A stretch of 64,000 nucleotides of DNA from Persicaria tinctoria (Eukaryota > Streptophyta > Magnoliopsida > Caryophyllales > Polygonaceae), in contig JBANSL010000009.1 of assembly GCA_037127255.1 (NCBI GenBank), positions 35,733,475 to 35,797,474 of the forward strand, in the 5' to 3' direction. The notes beneath the pieces are model-generated. The model made no database searches. It saw only the letters and a list, made by a program, of their open reading frames with translations, and was not told where the DNA came from. A program made the translations under genes and the position numbers. Within the stretch, counting starts at the first letter, position 1; every line of letters begins with the position of its first letter. This document shows, piece after piece, positions 1 to 11,451 of this stretch.

Positions 1-59
<59 letters not shown>
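1..59. repeat. (TA)n microsatellite
   Basis: An uninterrupted run of about 29 TA units opens the window; its true length is unknown because it reaches the left edge. It lies inside the DNA assigned to the partial CACTA element. Confidence 0.95.
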
Positions 60-61
<2 letters not shown>

Positions 62-870
62 ATGAATTCTCACAATTGGATTTGCTATACTGAAAAATGA
101 ATTCTAACAATGCCTTATCTGATGCCTTCAGCATGCAAAAGACACTTGAAAGGTATCAAAGATGTAGTTATGGTTCACTAGAGTCTACTAATCCATCAAA
201 GGATGCAGAGGTTAACTCAGCATATATATTTACTCTTTGATTAGAACTGGTTATTTCAATAACTACAACAGTTCCATTAAGATGAATCATCTGCAAATAT
301 CTGAATGTGCAGAGCTACCAAGAGTATCTAAAGCTAAAAGCAAAAGTGGATGTTCTGCAGAGGTCACAAAGGTACCAATTGTACATTCTTTAAGCTCAAG
401 CTATGATCTATATGCACATTCACCACAAACTTGTTGGTTTGTTCTGCTATGGTTGGCCATTGACTGCACTATGAAGCAAAGAAGATCTAGAATAATATGA
501 GCTTTGGAGTATTGTTCTCAAGTAAGAATGGCATGCTTAACAGGTTTAAAACTCCTCTGTACATTTACTATCTCTACTGTTAATCTACAATCACAACAAC
601 CCATCCTGAATGTACTCTTAACAGATGCTTATAAAAAAACTGACTTTGTATAGTAAAAAAAAGCTTCAAAAATCCTTTAGACTTGCATAATGAAGCATAT
701 CCCATGAACAGACACGTCCACAACATAAAGCATATCCCATGATGTTTCTTTTTGTTTTAGCCTCTTTTGCTTGCATAGGCCATAAATCTCAATTATAATT
801 TCCTCAATTCCATAACTTGTATCCCTGGCTCTTTTTTTTATTCCGAAAAACATGAACCTTAAACAATAAA

Positions 871-1112
871 CCAAAGGAGAATGAAGATGGAAAACAAATG
901 AAACCAAACAAATAGGTTGAAATGTCAGATACCTTAAGTCGGCGAGAGGAGAAGATGAGTTACGGTTTGGTACGTGGCTCGGATCTGGAGAGAAGTAGAC
1001 CGAGGGTTAGAGCCTTAGAGCTGATTGAATGTGAAAAGAAACAAGAAACCAAAGTAGAATGAAGATGGGAAACAAACGAAGCCAAACGAATAGGTTGGAA
1101 TGTCGGATACCT
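871..1112. repeat. Imperfect 64-bp direct repeat inside the partial CACTA
   Basis: The block at 871-935 (CCAAAGGAGAATGAAGATGG and following) recurs at 1049-1112 with about ten differences. A neighbouring block beginning GTTTGGTACGT at about 965 also recurs near 1266. The surrounding DNA resembles a 5' untranslated leader (GATTTAGGGTTTC, GATGATGGCCGG), so this may be a captured and duplicated gene start; that is inference. Confidence 0.5.
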
Positions 1113-1711
1113 CATCGGCGATTTAGGGTTTCAACTCCCGTCCATTTTCGCGATTCCTCAGAGTCGATGATGGCCGGAGAAATAAGGCAGAAGTGAACAC
1201 CGGTCGTCGGAGCTAGCAAGTGGAACCTTGGATCTGGCGAGACATGAAGATGGCTAGCGTGGTGGGTTTGGTACGTTCTGGAGAGAGGAAGCTCGAGGGA
1301 GCTTAAGAGCAGATTGAATGTGAGGGGAGAGAGAAGAAGATAGATTTATTTTATGTTATAAATTTTGGGAAAGTAAGAAAAAAGAGGAAAAGGGTCAATT
1401 ATTTTCTAAGTGTTAAAAGTTATTGGAAAATGGGAAGTCAAATTTTTGTAAGTGTTAACATTACCTCCAAATTTTGGAAGCCCGGGCTCCGAAATTTTTC
1501 TAAGTATGTGGATCCTGCCTTTTCCCCTTATAGCGCGCGTTTTGGTTTTTTTTAGAACTAACAGTTTCACATCTGTCCAAATATTTGACCATCGTCTATA
1601 CTTTTTTAGACATCACAAAAAAAATAACCGATGTAATAAATAAATTTAACATCTGTTGATTTCTTGATAGACTTAAATGACATGATGTCTAATTGCCGTT
1701 TTCTAGTAGTG

Positions 1712-1845
1712 ATTCGAACATAATATCATGGAGAACATGTTTTGTGTTTCATCAACACTGCTAAAGCTTCAAGACCTTTGACAGAAACAGACTGTGAAAG
1801 CCTTTGAAACTTATTCCGATTTTCATCAAGGGAGTGGAGTTATCA
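1712..1845 (-). repeat. 3' LTR of the Sirevirus (visible portion)
   Basis: These 134 bases align without gaps to 15561-15694 at about 94 percent identity and end in GTTATCA, the inverse of the TGATAAC LTR start. The rest of this LTR (about 918 bases by comparison with the intact copy) has been pushed left of the window by the CACTA insertion at 1711. Confidence 0.85.
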
Positions 1846-1858
1846 ATCTCCCCCTTGA
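1846..1858 (-). promoter_or_regulatory. Polypurine tract next to the 3' LTR
   Basis: The minus strand reads ATCAAGGGGGAGAT directly before the LTR start TGATAAC. This is the expected position and composition of the plus-strand primer used in reverse transcription. Confidence 0.75.
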
Positions 1859-2822
1859 TGAAAGACAAAACATGTGCATCCCTGAAACTTAGTCAAACAT
1901 ATATAATACACTACTAGAATTATGTTCATAGACATCGGGTATAAACCGATGTTAATAAAAAAAAAATTCAACGTGTTAGTGGGTGGTGTTAAAAATCCCA
2001 ATTTTACTACATCGGTTTATAGTCGATGTCTATAATGATTTATAACATCGTTTTTATTTTAAATATCGACTTCAATGCATGAATATACTTATATTTGAAT
2101 TGATTCACGTAATGTTAAACCATTATTATTTTGCATTTATAGTTATCTGAAGGTGTGTAGAGCAATACAAAAGTTCAGATTAACATCGATATTTTTTCTG
2201 AAAGCAATGTTGTATTAATTTATTTACATCAGTTATATCTAATTCATTTCGTGTTTATTAATTTTCCCTATGTATTTTGTCTTGTTATTTCTTTTAAAAA
2301 ATAGTATACAACATTCAATATTTATAAAAACAATGTTATATGTATACATTTAAATCGGTATATTTTAAACAAACGATGTCTAAAAAAATTACAATATCAT
2401 TTTTTTATGTATAACAATGTATAATTTTCCAAAAGACATCAGTTTTATTAGTTGTTCTGTTGTGCTTCAATACATTTTTAAATCTCTTTTTATTCTATTA
2501 CATGACGTCCCATTTCCTGTTTGTATCCATTAATATACTCAAATAATCAAAATAGGATCAAATCCATGATGCATTATCAAATAGATTCAAATCCAATGCT
2601 TATTACAATTTCCATGATGCATTATTAAGTTTCTAATCTTTTTATATAATGGTACAAAACATATAAAGATGATCTCATGATGCCCCAACACAAATAAGTC
2701 CAAGGTGGAAGGAAATTGTCCCATATACACAACAATTCAGCAACGTCTTCTCCAAGAAAATCACAAAGGTGCAGCTGCAAATCATGGCTAATGTTCCAAC
2801 TTATAGAAGCCACCATCCGAGA

Positions 2823-5090
2823 TTAGGGATTGAGAGCACCGTATTCATCACCCATAGCTAACTCTAATGCATAATCATCCCTGTCCTGCAAAGCCATTAT
2901 AGCTTTTGTATGTTTTTCTATACTAAATCAAATCATCATATGAATATATTGTCTAGGCTAAGAACTTACCATTGGCCCACGGGTAAAATAATTCCATTGC
3001 AATGGACCCTTTACCAAGCATTCACCCTCACTTCAATAATTCCATTGCAATGGACCCTTTACCAAGCCATATGCACATGAGAAGACGATATCAAAGAAGA
3101 GTAATATAGAAGTGCAGTTATACAAGTAGCCTCTAAATTATTTGAAAGTGTTATACATGCATTGGACTTCAGCTCAACAGATATCCATAGAGCCTCAGGG
3201 TGTTTGATCTGACCAGATTTAATCCGAACTGCACAACTAGTACAACAACCTGTAACATGAAGGCCCTCTCAAAATTAGATTCTTACAACTCAATAAGTAA
3301 ATTAAGATCACAAAAAGCCCCATTCACAACTTAATGGATCTCAGTAGACCATGACATGGAAATATCTCACAATGTTGACATTTCAGTTCTAATTCTATCC
3401 AGTAAAATTGAAAGAAAAAGAAGCCTACTATATACACCCATAAACAAAATGTTTTTTTTTAAATCTTACAGATAGCCATAGGTCCATATCTTTTTTAGTA
3501 TCTATATCATTTTTATTCAGTATCTATATCATTTTAAATACAAAACTCCATGAGATATATGCACAAGGAATTAATTCAGTATCTATATAAAAAACAATGG
3601 ATAAACCTAATCCTTACCTCTTCTATATAAAAAACAATGGATACTCCATTTCATTTGTAGTCAATTGGTAGAACAACTATTAGAGAAGACAATAAATATA
3701 CACTGCAGAGAATAGACAGGTAGGAACTTCAAGTCAAATACCTCTTCCATCATTTGAGTATCCTTAGCCAATTGGGGAGCTGATGTAGAGTGATTCAACA
3801 ATGACCTAGACAGAGCACCATTGCTTAATCCAACCATGAGAGCTGTAGGTACTGAACCATTGCAGGCTTCAGAATGCAGAGCTAAGTTTTGTTGGCTTGT
3901 AGAGACTTTATTAATGCACAACTTTATATTCAACTCCTCAATACGAGATGCAAACTCGTCAATTCTCTCGTTTAATGTGGATATTTGCTCTGATAGTTGA
4001 GTGATGGCCCCCTACACAGGCAATGTGAAAATAATCATAACAAGAAAAAAAAAGATGAAATTGGGTTGAACCATCACTCAAAAGGAAAGTGGCATCAAAT
4101 TTGCGAAGGAATCAACTTACTTGGTTAGAAGGGCCAGCAGGTGACCGTGGGCTCCTGAAACTTCTGTCATCTAGGACAAGTCTTGTAAGTTTAGATAGAT
4201 GCTTGTCTCGCTGTGTAGAGTATGACTGAGAAATGGAGGGTAAACTGAGAAAATGAAAAGGGTAAACTATTAAAAGAAAACTGCAAAGCCTCAGCAACAG
4301 AAAGGTATAGCAACCTACATCACATGTATAGTACCTTAGAGAATGCTCGAGTTGAGACGTGCATCTATGCCACACAAGTTTTCATTACCAGAACATCTAT
4401 GCTTAACTTTGTCCTCAAGTCATCTGGTAGTGTCTGTTAAGATATTTAGACAAGTGCAGCATATAAACACAGCACAAGTGCACAACAGGTTAAAAATAGA
4501 GTTACATTGTCAAGGATGCTTAACATGACATCGTTTACAAGCTTCTCGAGCTGGATTTGTTCAATGTAAGTCCGAGCAACATATGACCCCTCCAAACCCA
4601 GCTTTTCGGCTATATATTTGACATATACACGGTCTTTTCCTTGAACCTTCATATCAAGGTAAGGAACATCAATAACGATGCTTAACTTCGAACATTAATA
4701 TCAAGGTACAGAAAACACAACTTCCTGATAATTTTAAACTGAAACAAAATTCCATTCCTTTTTCCACACTTCAAGGTCTCAGGAAAACTAGAGATGCAGC
4801 AAGGCATCATTTCAAATAGAAAATATAAACCAGATTTTGAATATAGATATAAATATTTACCTCCTGATTTTATCAGGGGTGCTAACTACTCAACCCCCAA
4901 TATGAACCAAAAAAGAAGGATTTTATTTATCAAACAAATAGTAAGAGTCTACCTGAAATAGTGTGATGACATTTGCAGATGGGAAACTGTAGGAGGACAG
5001 TGCTGTCTTGTTGAACAATTCCATCTAGGGTAGCCTTAAATCATTCATTGTTTCATGAGCAACGTGGAATTTATCAAGAAGTGTTGTATC
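2823..5090 (-). pseudogene. Captured exons of an unrecognised plant gene
   Basis: Several minus-strand blocks have coding character with splice sites. They lie at about 4985-5090 (reading MELFNKTALSSYSF), 4504-4652 (VYVKYIAEKLGLEGSYVAR), about 4121-4240 (LSKLTRLVLDDRSFRSPRSP, then donor AAG/GTAAGT) and 3742-4011. The 3742-4011 block is a 90-codon exon after acceptor TGTAG, with heptad-like LNERIDEFASRIEELN. A last exon at 2823-2885 runs from acceptor TTTGCAG to a TAA stop, ending MGDEYGALNP. Reading order is 5' to 3' on the minus strand. I do not recognise the protein; it is alpha-helical with a short coiled-coil stretch. Frame does not join cleanly at every exon edge, which fits a decaying captured copy, but these could also be remnants of the element's own genes. 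Confidence 0.5.
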
Positions 5091-5204
5091 CTAGATAAGA
5101 AAGAATTCAACATGAGACAAGGAAAGGATTCACCAATAAGAATTATCTATTATTCATAACCAAAAGTCTAAAAATTGAAAGATGCAAACAGACCTGATCA
5201 GTGA

Positions 5205-5910
5205 GACATACATACCAGAGAGTACGTATGCAATAGCCTCACCTACAACTATCAGAATACCTCGCAGATTCTATACACTATTTCTAGAAGGAAAAAAAAT
5301 GATGGCAAAACTCATTATAATTGTCCTCGTTTTTATTTTCATTTCCAAACTAGAACGTTGATCATTTTGCAAAGTTCCCACTACAACACAGATCGACAAT
5401 GGAGTCGGAGTTGTAGGATTTCATTCTTGTCTATCTAGTCACGAAAGATCTAAGATCAAGTTGTTAAAGCTCCCAATCAAGCTCATAGATAAACTAGTTA
5501 TTCAGCAGATCTCAAAGCAACGAATTCTCTTGATTCAAAAGCAGAATAACCAGCAATAGAGCCAGACTTACAGAAGTTCGTGATCCTCTTGGATATTGTT
5601 GCCGACTTCAATGATCTCTGACCCAGCCTCAGCTGAATCACCAACCCAAATGTCATAATGGGTGTGATACCAAGCTCAATCACAGCTCCATGGCTTGAGG
5701 AAAGGATCACACATCCAGTAGAATGGATCAGCACGGGTTAATGAATGAATTTCATAGAGAGGGAGCTAATGGAGACCAAAAATATGAACAGAGAGATGAC
5801 CTTATAAATGACTTTGTCCTTGAAAGGTATCTTACTGTTGGTACTCTGGACTTCTGGTAGAAATGCAAGGAAAGGTCTAATCAAATGCAGCATTTGAATC
5901 CTCCTCCCAT
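5205..5910 (-). pseudogene. Captured fragment of a Sec61 alpha (protein translocon) gene
   Basis: Minus-strand translation from the ATG at 5910-5908 gives the N-terminal part of the eukaryotic Sec61 alpha subunit, the channel-forming membrane protein of the ER translocon. Recognisable blocks are HLIRPFLAFLPEVQS and KIPFKDKVIY (about 5800-5890), ADPFYWM, SSSHGAVIELGITPI, then AGSEIIEVGNN and EDHELL (5575-5720). After an intron-like gap, GILIVVGEAIAYVLSGMY follows at 5210-5275. The blocks fall in different frames because of several small indels, and the remaining roughly 350 residues of the protein are absent. Intact Sec61 alpha is about 475 residues, so this is a dead 5' fragment carried by the CACTA element. 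Confidence 0.8.
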
Positions 5911-7128
5911 TATGAACTAGTATGAATAAGTTATTGCCTGTTCAAGACAACTACAGAAAACATCAGCATTACTGACATTCAGTAATTCTTCTACGAAAGT
6001 TATACACTCTTGACCCTTGCCTTTTCTAGATTACAGTATACTTCACATTCATACCCATATATTTTTATGCTCAAGAATTGTAAACAATTGGATACTCTAA
6101 GTCAATTCAAGTTAACCAGAGATTATATTGACCATGAATCTGATTGGAACAACAAGCAATGCAACTAGCAACATCTATCGAATTCTATTAAATCAAGGTT
6201 TTCATACAAATCCCTGCTTCTAATTTTCGATTCCAAGATAACAGTACAGAATAAACAACCATAAGTGTGAAGTCTAAAGGATAGAGATATCGCTCCAAAT
6301 AAATTGAAAACATAAAACCTTCAACAATGAACACCGGTATGAATCATTACCAAATTGCGGTCAACAACCGCAAAATCAAACGATGGATGAGTCGTCTTCA
6401 ATCTTCTCCCTTCTCGATCTCTCTATTGGATAAAAAAAACCTAGAATTAGAGGCTCTCCCCTCTCGTGGTTTGAAACAGGCTATCCGCTCTCATGTGTCA
6501 AAGAAACAGATCTGGGGTTCAGAGAGGGCTAGATGAAACAGATCTAGAGAGAGATGGGGGAGATGGATTGTTTAGGGTTCTTCAATATACCTGGAGAGAA
6601 AGGAAGGGCTGGAGGAAGAAGAACCCTTGCGGCCCACGGCGGAGGAGCCACCATGGAAGCCGCTGAGAGGGCTAAACTAGTAGTTGAGCAGCCTTAGAAT
6701 CGCCGGAATCGCCAAGTGACTGAAATCGCCAGAATCGCCAGAAACACCAAGAGGGAAGCTTGCTCACTTTCCCTTACAAACGCATTGAGTTGGAAAAGAT
6801 AATCTAAAATTCACGCCCTTTTTTTTAAGTAAGGATTTGTGTTTTTTTTTTAGGTTGAAAATCCAAATTTGAAAATTTTTGGCTAAGTGTTAGGACCTGG
6901 CGGTATCTTTGCCGCTTTTATTTTGGTATAATTTCAACTAAGTGTGTTTCGCGGCTTGTGTATTTTTTGAAAATAATTTTTAACATTGTCCAACAAATGA
7001 AACTGATGTATATTATGTCAATGACATCAAAAAAATTTAAACTGATGTGATAAATTTATTTAACATCGTGCGTATATCTGACCGATGTAAATAATGTTAT
7101 GTCTATGAATAGAATTCTAGTAGTGATA

Positions 7129-7402
7129 TAAGCAGCATCGGACTAAGTACCTGCATGGGTTAGACGAATGTTGGATCATAATTTTAAAGCATGAAAAATA
7201 TCCAACTGAAAACAAAACAAGGTCTTCCAAGACCTTCATAGCAGCTAAAAAAAGTTTTTAAAATCTAAACCACAGCAGAGATCATCTCCCCCTTTTTGTC
7301 TTTCAACAAAGGGAGGAGGTAAAACAGTCACCAAAAGTTTTGAAACAGTTTCCAAAAACCAGCAATGTTTCAGATTTGGGGTAAGGGTAGGGTAGGGTAA
7401 GG
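7129..7402 (-). other. Sirevirus 3' untranslated interior with a polypurine-like tract
   Basis: This is retrotransposon interior between the CACTA insertion and the env-like ORF. At 7281-7300 the minus strand reads ACAAAAAGGGGGAGATGAT, matching the polypurine tract beside the LTR. No coding region is seen. Confidence 0.6.
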
Positions 7403-9127
7403 CTAAGCTTCATCGTCCGGAGCATCATCAGTGAGCAGCGACCTTAGACTTTGCAACAGCTTGGTTACCCCACTCATCTCCGTCATAAACTCCTTGTGCA
7501 GCTCCTTGATATCCAGGCGAACTTCCTCGAAGCCCAACTCCAGGTTGTCCATGTGTTCATCAACGGCTGAGGCAGTGGGAAGAGCTTTTGAAGGAGAGGC
7601 AAGACTCCAAGTCCCTTTGGGGGACCGAGTGATGCCTATCTTTTCAAGGCTCTTGGAGTCGAACTTACCCATATGACGCTGTTGTTCTTCATTTTTTAAA
7701 TTGATTCCAGAAGCTTTGAAGATATGGGTCAAAAGGGCGGCAACGGGGAGGGGAGTTCCTTTTCTGGCTTTTCTAGCGTGAGCCATGGATCCAAGGATAG
7801 TATTGGCGAGATCAAGGTCAAGACCATTTAAGATGTGGTATAGAAGGATCATGGCATTATCGGTAAGGAGAGAGCCAGAGTTTAGACGAGGTAAGAGGCA
7901 ACGCACAATGATGTTAAAAATAATCTTTCCCTCTAGGGTAAGGGATGAGTGGGTGAGCTGCTTTGAGGTGTTGTTGGATGCTTCGGGTAGGAGATATTTG
8001 GATCGGGCAAGGGCTATGCATTGTTCTTTTGTAGGGTTCTCGGGAGAGGGTGGACAAGGTCTAGGCATGCCAAGGAAATCAGCAAAGTCAATGGAGTTGA
8101 AAGAGATTCTAACCCCCTTGACGATGGATTCCAAAGACCGACCGTCGGCATTGTGTTTGGCTTTTAGGTTTATGTAGAATAGGTGGGTAAGTTGAGGATA
8201 GTAGATAGCTTCAAGGTTTAGAAGGGTCCAGACAGGGGATTGTTTGAGTAGAGATATGCATGGTAAATTCAAAGCTTCAAAGAACGCAAGATCTAAAAAA
8301 TCAGAACAACAGATCCTACGAGTTCAAAACTCATCTACCCACTTTCCAGCCATTTCAGCATTTTCAAACCATGAAGAGGGGAGAGATTGGTTTACCTTGA
8401 TGAGGGCATGTGGATCAGCGTTCTTTCTCCGAGCCTGTGTTGGAGCATCCCTCTTGGCAGGCGCCTCAAGGCTTCTGAGAGTGCCCTTCCTGGTACGCTT
8501 GGAAGATGGAGGCTTGGCAGCTGTTGGGGCTTTTCGCTTCTTTGGAGACGGGGGAGGAGGAGAAGTAGAAGGAGAGGCAACAGGTTCTGACTCCTCTTTC
8601 TCCTCGTCCTCAGACCCCGAGTCCTCAGCGGACCATTCAGCGTTCTCGTTGTCTCCTTCAGCATCCTCATGATCGCCAGTCTCGTCTTTCTCTTCTTCTT
8701 CTTCCTCTGGTTCCTCCTCAGTGGAAACCTCCTTCTCAGCCTCTTTTCGAATTCTCTCGGCCAGTTTTCTTGCCAGCTCGGCCTCTTCCTCGACCTTTTT
8801 CTTTCTCAGAGCTTCTTCCTCGGCTTTCTTGGCGGCATCCCGTTCCAGAATAGCGTCGAGATCCTCCTCTTCCTCATCATCTTCCACCTCCTCAGTGATG
8901 ATTTTCTTTTTCCCTTTCTGCTTCGCACTGAGAGGCTTCTTCGCTGAGCGTTTTTGAGAGCCCTTGGTTACTGTAGTCGTGCTCTCAGCGATGGTGCTCT
9001 GGACAACAGCTGGGACGATTGCTTGTGGAGTGGGTTCAGGTTGAGGGGAAGTAGAAGTGGCCTGGTGTCCCTTGGGGGTGGCGCCAAGTCTTTTGGGTGT
9101 GGAGGCTTTCTTTGATTTGGGAGCCAT
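7403..9127 (-). pseudogene. Sirevirus env-like / additional 3' ORF, split by one stop
   Basis: Two stretches, 9127-8324 and 8272-7403, lie in the same frame and are separated by a single TGA (8326-8324). Ignoring that stop gives one reading frame of about 574 codons. The N-terminal half is low-complexity: a basic start (MAPKSKKASTPKR), an acidic E/D-rich and charged helical stretch (about residues 85-185, likely coiled coil), then basic patches (PKKRK). The C-terminal half (LLNLEAIYYPQLTHLFYINL and SIDFADFLGMP) resembles the domain called putative plant transposon protein, found downstream of RNase H in SIRE-type copia elements. No signal peptide is evident, and membrane segments are not convincing, so an envelope role is unproven. 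It lies about 0.4 kb after the RNase H end. Confidence 0.7.
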
Positions 9128-9531
9128 GGGGTTTTCGGCTAGGGTTTCAGAACAGTTGAGAGATTGAAGGAGAAGTAGAATGGGAAAGGTTTGGATAAGT
9201 TTGAAGTGGTGAGAGAATCGGGTACAGATTGAGGTTTAAGTAGAGTGAGATGATGGAGTTGATGGGACGGGTTTAGAGTTCCAAGGATGGGTAATGATAA
9301 CATTGCCAATTTGAAAAATATTTCTATTCAAAATTCAAACCTTCTCACAATTTTAAAATAGGAGGGAAATATCCGAAAATATTTTGTTCCAAAAATAAAA
9401 CATGTACTCGGATGGGTGAATAAAATGTGTAACAAATATAGAATTTTAAAATCCGTTAAAAAATATACTTGATCAAATATCTAAAAAGATATTAACCAAA
9501 TATATATGATCCGATATCTATACTCTACCAT
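9128..9531 (-). other. AT-rich spacer between Sirevirus pol and the env-like ORF
   Basis: No open frame or clear motif is seen. It is retrotransposon interior by position. Confidence 0.5.
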
Positions 9532-11100
9532 TCAGTTCACAAACCTTGACATAATTCTCAAAGGTCTTGACACTAAGTAGAATTTATCTTTCGTAAAGGG
9601 AAAGCTCCCCCTACGAAAGTGCATCCTTGTTAAGGATCCCAATCTCACGTCTAATGAAGGTGAACCTGTCCTCTGCCAAAGGCTTAATAAAAATGTCAGC
9701 CCATTGATAATCAGTAGAAATAAAAGATATGGACACATCACCTTTTTTGACATGGTCTCTAATGAAGTGATGTCTTGCATCAATATGTTTAGTCCTTGAA
9801 TGCTGAACAGGATTCTTCGTGATTGATATGGCACTTGTGTTGTCAACACTTAATGGGAATACTTCTGAGGTTGATGTCAAGATCTCTCATTTGTTGAGCT
9901 ATCCAAAGGATTTGGGAGCAACAAGCTCCAGCTGCTATGTATTCGGCTCCGGTAGTGGATAGAGCAACTGAGTTTTGTTCCTTTGAATGCCAACTAATCA
10001 AGGATGCTCCTAAGAATTGGCAACATCCTGATGTGCTCTTCCTATCCACCTTATAGCCTGCAAAATCTGCATCAGAATACCCGATTAATGTGAAATCTTT
10101 TTGCTTTGGGTACCACAAGCCAAGCTCCTTAGTGCCATTGAGATATCGAAAGATCCTCTTCACTGCCACGAGGTGAGATTCTTTAGGATCAGGTTGAAAC
10201 CTAGGATACATGCAAACACTAAACATGATGTCAGGTCTACTAGCTGTAAGATATAGTAAAGATCCAATCATCCCTCGGTACTCCTTTTGAATGACACTCT
10301 TCCCAGTCTTGTCTTGATCTAGAGATAATGTTGAGCTCATGGGTGTCTTGGCTGCTTTGGATTGATCTATCTTGAATTTCTTCAAGAGATCCTTAGTGTA
10401 CTTGCTTTGGTTGACAAAGATCCCTTTCTTGGATTGATGAACTTGTAATTCCAAAAAGAAGTTGAGTTCCCCCATCAAGTTCATCTCAAATTCACTGCAC
10501 ATAATGTCAGAAAATTCCTTGCACAAAGATGTGTTAGTAGCACCAAATAATATATCATCAACATAAATTTGAATAACCAAAATGTCATTTCCTTTGGTCT
10601 TGATAAAAAAGAGTCTTGTCGATCAACCCCCTTTTAAAATCATTTTCTAAAAGATATTTTGACAAGCGCTCATACCAAGCTCTTGGGGCTTGTTTCAAAC
10701 CATAAAGCGCTTTGTCTAGTTTATAAACATGATTGGGAAATTCCGAACTTTCAAAACCTGGGGGTTGAGCCACATAAACTTCTTCCTCTAAGAAACCATT
10801 AAGAAAAGCACACTTGACATCCATTTGATATAACTTTATGCTCATAAAACATGCAAATGCTAATAAAATGCAAATGGCTTCAAGCCTGGCTACGGGAGCA
10901 AAAGTCTCCTGGTAGTCAATACATTTCTCTTGATTGTAGCCTTGAGCAACAAGCCTTGCTTTGTTCATCACGATCTTACTATTCTCATCTAGCTTGTTTC
11001 GAAATACCCATCGTGTGCCAATGACTGATTGATGCTTTGGCCTAGGCTTCAAGGTCCAGACTTTGTTCCTTTCAAATTCGTTAAGCTCACTTTGCATAGC
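9532..11100 (-). pseudogene. Sirevirus reverse transcriptase and RNase H, frameshifted
   Basis: Reverse transcriptase begins at 11097 with KPRPKHQSVIGTRWVFRNK and contains FLNGFLEEEVYVAQPPGFE and YGLKQAPRAWYERL, all copia RT landmarks. A frame change near 10585 leads into IQIYVDDILFGATN (10580-10540), which keeps the YVDD catalytic motif. RNase H follows with GYSDADFAGYKVDRKSTSG and the LSTTGAEYIAAG motif, then a second frame change near 9880 into RTKHIDARHHFIRDHV. The ORF ends at 9611 beside a further AGGGGGAG tract. The enzyme would copy element RNA to DNA in cytoplasmic particles, but these breaks rule out a full-length product here. Confidence 0.85.
9601..9616 (-). promoter_or_regulatory. 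Additional polypurine-tract-like motif
   Basis: The minus strand reads TTCGTAGGGGGAGCTTTC immediately after the RNase H stop. Repeated polypurine tracts upstream of the 3' LTR are a described Sirevirus feature; this is the farthest of three seen here (the others are at 7281-7300 and 1846-1858). Confidence 0.5.
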
Positions 11101-11451
11101 AATGATCCAGTCTGGCTCTTGAAGGGCCTCATCTACCTTCTTTGGCTCAATAAGAGAAACAAACGCGTGAAAAGCACAAATATCTTTAAGTTTAGAACGA
11201 GTTTGAACACTAGATGTAGGGTCAGGAATGATATCCTTTAATCAGTGTGATGAGGAGTATTTGAATTTCCTTTTGCTAGTCTAAGCTCCTTGATTCGTCA
11301 CACCAGCAGGATTGATTTGTGGTACATCTGACTCCGTGGTCCTGTTAGGTTCAGTTACAGCAGTTTCTGACGTCTCAACACTGTTGGATTGGACACCAAG
11401 GGCTTTGGACGAATCTTCAACACCTTGGGCCAATTCTTCAGTCTTGAGAAT

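Larger units (their letters stand above)
1..1711. mobile_element. Partial CACTA DNA transposon inserted in a Sirevirus 3' LTR
   Basis: The right end at 1698-1711 is TTCTAGTAGTG, the inverse of the CACTACTAGAA terminus typical of plant CACTA elements. Sub-terminal copies of ACATC and CCGATGT motifs precede it (about 1570-1690), as in the second CACTA at 1909-7125. The DNA right after it (from 1712) is LTR sequence that continues without a break in the other LTR at 15561; the ATT at 1712-1714 is therefore the likely 3-bp target duplication. The left end is outside the window, so assigning all of 1-1711 to this element is inference. No transposase is visible, so it looks non-autonomous. Confidence 0.75.
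1909..7125. mobile_element. Complete non-autonomous (Pack-type) CACTA transposon, 5.2 kb
   Basis: The left terminus CACTACTAGAATTAT begins at 1909 and its inverse AGAATTCTAGTAGTG ends at 7125. Both are flanked by ATA (1906-1908 and 7126-7128), the 3-bp target duplication expected for CACTA elements. Sub-terminal ACATCGG/CCGATGT motifs cluster within about 500 bp of each end. No TNPD/TNPA-type transposase is seen. Instead the minus strand carries exon-like blocks with good splice signals, one of them a Sec61 alpha fragment. This is the transduplication pattern known for Pack-CACTA elements. The host DNA on both sides is the Sirevirus interior. Confidence 0.85.

Noticed and set aside
8244..8957. 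Plus-strand Ser- and Leu-rich frames opposite the Sirevirus env-like ORF
   Set aside because: They reflect the acidic and lysine-rich codons of the minus-strand ORF; no independent features.
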